A DNA stretch of 11,430 nt from Funneliformis mosseae (taxonomy: Eukaryota > Glomeromycota > Glomeromycetes > Glomerales > Glomeraceae). Positions 9,426-11,430 of this stretch are shown here, in pieces. How positions within the stretch are numbered: position 1 is the stretch's first letter; every line of letters starts with the position of its first letter. The notes below the pieces were generated by a model that had not been told where the DNA came from, did not search any database, and worked only from the letters and a program-made list of their open reading frames with translations. The stretch covers positions 1 to 11,430 of the forward strand of contig CAJVPP010003513.1 in the NCBI GenBank assembly GCA_910592005.1. Direction: 5' to 3'. Made by a program: the position numbers and the translations under genes.

Positions 9426-9815
9426 CTATAGTATTATAAACAAAACCATTATTATTTTTTAAAAAATAAATAAAAAATACATTAATATAACTAAACTTAG
9501 TGACTATATGAAGTTTTTTTTTACCATTTAATTCTTTTATTGTAGGAACATCTGATAATAAATTATTTTTAAAAATTTTATGAATTAATTGTTAAAATTA
9601 TTATTTATCTTTGTATTTAGATTTGAGCAATTTTTGAGGGTAATGAATAATACTTGATTTTACCTTTTAATTCTTCTAATGAAGAAGTTTTTTTAGCATC
9701 TAAAGCTGGTTCTAATAAATTATAAATTTTATTCTTTATGTAATAAACTTTACTTAGGCTTGTTAAATTAATTTCTTTTTCATTATACTTTACCTTTATC
9801 GTCACCGTTAGACAT
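6152..9815 (-). CDS. Microexon gene: three short exons plus 36 three-base exons, 3' end open
   Basis: No known family; function unknown. The start is the ATG at 9815-9813 (A at -3). Exon 1 is 9815-9794 (22 nt, MSNGDDK plus one base), exon 2 is 9711-9664 (48 nt, PALDAKKTSSLEELK), and exon 3 is 9551-9525 (27 nt, DVPTIKELN plus one base). Donors are GTAAAG, GTAAAA and GTAAAA; acceptors are TTATTAG, TTATCAG and ACTATAG; introns are 82, 112 and 99 nt. Every intron is phase 1, so the 36 triplets add codons across junctions. In that phase they read AWINQNRR, then NEWNYNWNKNWTDWNYG, then TDFNLDIEDIE, without a stop. The other two phases have a stop (TAG at 6549-6551; TAA from the second and third units). 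Without splicing the ATG frame stops after ten codons. The product so far is 68 residues, polar, with 9 Asn and 5 Trp in the array part. It probably continues into the kinase at 5834 as its N-terminus, but the phase does not yet fit. Confidence 0.65.
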
Positions 9816-10202
9816 TGTTGTAATCTTAAACGAAAAAAAGTAGTGCTTATATTTTTTCTTGTTTTTCTTTTTAAGGTCGTTGTTTATGCATTGTCATACA
9901 ATAGCTAATATGTTGATCATTTTCGTTGACCGGTTCTTATGACGATCGCAAGCCGACAAAAGATATTAACAAGAATATACTGTATATTCTTAGACTTTGT
10001 GTGGAATAATATAGAAAAAATTGATAAATCAATAGTATCGATTAGTCAATAAATTATTCTGTAAAATAAATAAATGTTAAAATTACAACTTATTTCGAGA
10101 TTGTAATTGTACTATAACCTGATCGACGAATGAAATTTGTGGATTTGTTTATTACCAATTTTGTGTTACGTAAATATTGTTAGCCATGTTATCGAAATTA
10201 AC
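9816..10202 (-). promoter_or_regulatory. Likely promoter and 5' leader of the microexon gene
   Basis: This is the only unique-looking, less AT-rich DNA upstream of the ATG at 9815. The minus strand has a T-rich tract just before the leader (CTTTTTTTCG, near 9831-9840) and then ACAACAATG around the start. I see no firm TATA box that stands out from the background. A perfect 21-nt palindrome lies at 9971-9991. The region is placed as a promoter by position only. Confidence 0.35.
9971..9991. repeat. Perfect 21-nt palindrome upstream of the microexon gene
   Basis: AAGAATATAC, a single central T, then GTATATTCTT: 10-bp arms that match exactly. It sits about 155 bp upstream of the predicted ATG on the minus strand. 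It could be a site for a dimeric regulator or simply a chance feature. Confidence 0.5.
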
Positions 10203-10683
10203 TAGGGATGGATCGGTCCTGGTAATGGGACCGGTCCTTGCGGTCCTCGGTCCTTATTCTGAGGACCGGTCCAGACCGGTCCTTTATTATTTATAGCATA
10301 TATTATTTAAATTAAGGATTAATATTATAAAATACTTATTTTATTTATAAAATATTACAAAATTATAGTTGGTTCGACCTGGTCCGGTTTTCATCTCTCT
10401 TATGGAACGGACCGGTCCATAAGTCCTTGGACCTGTCCTACATTTTACTATAATCTAAATAGAAATGGAAAAATAACGAGATTAACAAAGGCGCAGTAAT
10501 CGTTTTTATGCAATACTTTTTATATATCATTAAATATGTATATATCGAATATTATTTCTAATATGTTCTATACCGATCCTTTGGACCATTCTTGTAAATC
10601 AATCTGTATTGAGAAGGAAACAAATCTTGGACCGGACCGGACCGGACCAACCCTAAAATTAACCCATGTTATTATCGAAATTA
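10184..10683. repeat. Short direct repeat flanking the MITE (old tandem duplication)
   Basis: CCATGTTATCGAAATTA at 10184-10200 recurs at 10664-10683 with a 3-base insertion. Removing the MITE and one copy of its target duplication puts the two copies next to each other as a tandem repeat of about 20 bp. The MITE thus appears to have inserted into the first copy of a small duplication. Confidence 0.6.
10203..10655. mobile_element. Non-autonomous hAT-type MITE, 453 bp
   Basis: The ends are imperfect terminal inverted repeats: TAGGGATGGATCGGTCC at 10203-10219 and, on the opposite strand, TAGGGTTGGTCCGGTCC at 10655-10639, with 14 of 17 bases the same. The element is flanked by an exact 8-bp direct repeat, AAATTAAC, at 10195-10202 and 10656-10663. 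An 8-bp duplication and ends starting TAGGG are the known marks of the hAT superfamily. Inside are several copies of the palindrome GGACCGGTCC (perfect at 10228, 10263 and 10409), which make the element far richer in G and C than its surroundings; such subterminal repeats are usual for hAT transposase binding. No open frame for a transposase is present, so it must have been moved by one encoded elsewhere. Confidence 0.85.
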
Positions 10684-11430
10684 TGCTTCGGACTAGAACG
10701 GTTTCCGTTCCCTAGTTTAAGTCGTATCTTGGTTCAAAATTTATTATGCTTGGCCCTTCACAAATCAAAGTTTGCAATTGTATGTAAAGCCAAATATGAC
10801 TTGCACGCATTACCTTAGCCAGCTTTAGTTCAGACAAGAATCTATGGATTAAGTTCAAGAAAGTAAAAAAAAATCGTCTACACCTACAGCCTGTAACAAT
10901 ATGATATTGATCTTCAATGTTATAATAATATTTTTTTACGTTAATTTTTGTATAAAGTACAAATTTAAAAGTTTTAATTATAACATACAGTTATTATACT
11001 GAATAAAATGAACTGTTACAGACACATAATTCTTCAATGTAATTGACATTTGACGAAATAACTAATTACTAATAGATCAAAAATTATGTACTAAAAAATA
11101 TGGCTTTCTGCATTTTATTAAAAAAAATAACAGAAAGTAGGAAACATTCAGAATATAATAGTTTTTCAAATAAAATATTTCAGATTAATCATGAACTTAA
11201 TCTTTTTTGGCAAACTTACTTTGCATTTATGAAATAATAACTATCATTATCATTATAACATTACAGTCCTGGTGAAAAAAATGGTGGTGAAAGACCGCAT
11301 CTATTTTAGGCTGCAGTTTCACCACTTTCTAGATTTAGGCATTTGTTTATATGCCCAAATTGGACATTAGAACCTGAATTAAAAAGGTAAGTTAAAAAAA
11401 TAAGGTTTGTTATTTGTTTTTATTTTGATT
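10656..11430. other. AT-rich DNA, no gene seen; two small hairpins
   Basis: No coding frame or RNA gene is supported. 10696-10710 is an inverted repeat, GAACGG-TTT-CCGTTC. 11284-11325 has 9-bp arms GTGGTGAAA and TTTCACCAC around a 24-base loop that contains CTGCAG; this could be an end of another element running off the window, but no target duplication was found. 11383-11430 is low-complexity. Confidence 0.5.

Noticed and set aside
9617..9805. 62-codon minus-strand open frame from a GTG start
   Set aside because: It is exon 2 read through into both flanking introns. The start is not ATG, and the real ATG at 9815 is in another frame that stops after ten codons if intron 1 is kept. Splicing 9794 to 9711 and 9664 to 9551 explains the open frame better.

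Overview
The window looks like nuclear DNA of an arbuscular mycorrhizal fungus (Glomeromycotina, Rhizophagus-like). This is an inference from three things: extreme A+T content with short GT-AG introns, a tyrosine-kinase-like (TKL) kinase whose N-terminal Cys region and C-terminal tail look like the family expanded in those fungi, and a decayed LINE of the kind common there. No database search was possible.

Layout. About 215-2750 (+) holds a dead non-LTR retrotransposon: an RNase H domain and a C-terminal CCHC motif, broken by many stops and a frame change. 2750-4526 is AT-rich DNA with no gene I can support. 4527-5834 (-) is a protein kinase in two exons with every catalytic residue in place but no start codon of its own. 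5835-6151 is an unresolved junction. 6152-9425 is a tandem array of about 94-bp units, and 9525-9815 (-) holds three ordinary short exons starting at an ATG. 10203-10655 is a non-autonomous hAT-type MITE with an 8-bp target-site duplication. The rest of the right end shows no gene.

The main discovery is the array. On the minus strand, 36 consecutive units have the form AG-NNN-GT: a 3' splice site, exactly three bases, then a 5' splice site (GTAAGT in 23 units, close variants in the others, one GC donor). The unit-to-unit distance is 67-115 bp, so the implied introns are 64-112 nt. The triplet varies (16 different triplets) while the splice dinucleotides around it do not. Read as 36 single-codon microexons and joined in the phase set by the three upstream exons, they give an open 36-residue stretch rich in Asn and Trp. 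The other two phases contain stops. The likely gene is therefore a minus-strand transcription unit with three small exons, then 36 three-base exons, then probably the kinase, to which the array would add a variable N-terminal linker. The join to the kinase is not solved: the array leaves in phase 1 and the kinase exon needs phase 0. The two may be one gene with an unidentified connecting exon, or two neighbours, or a gene broken by array growth.
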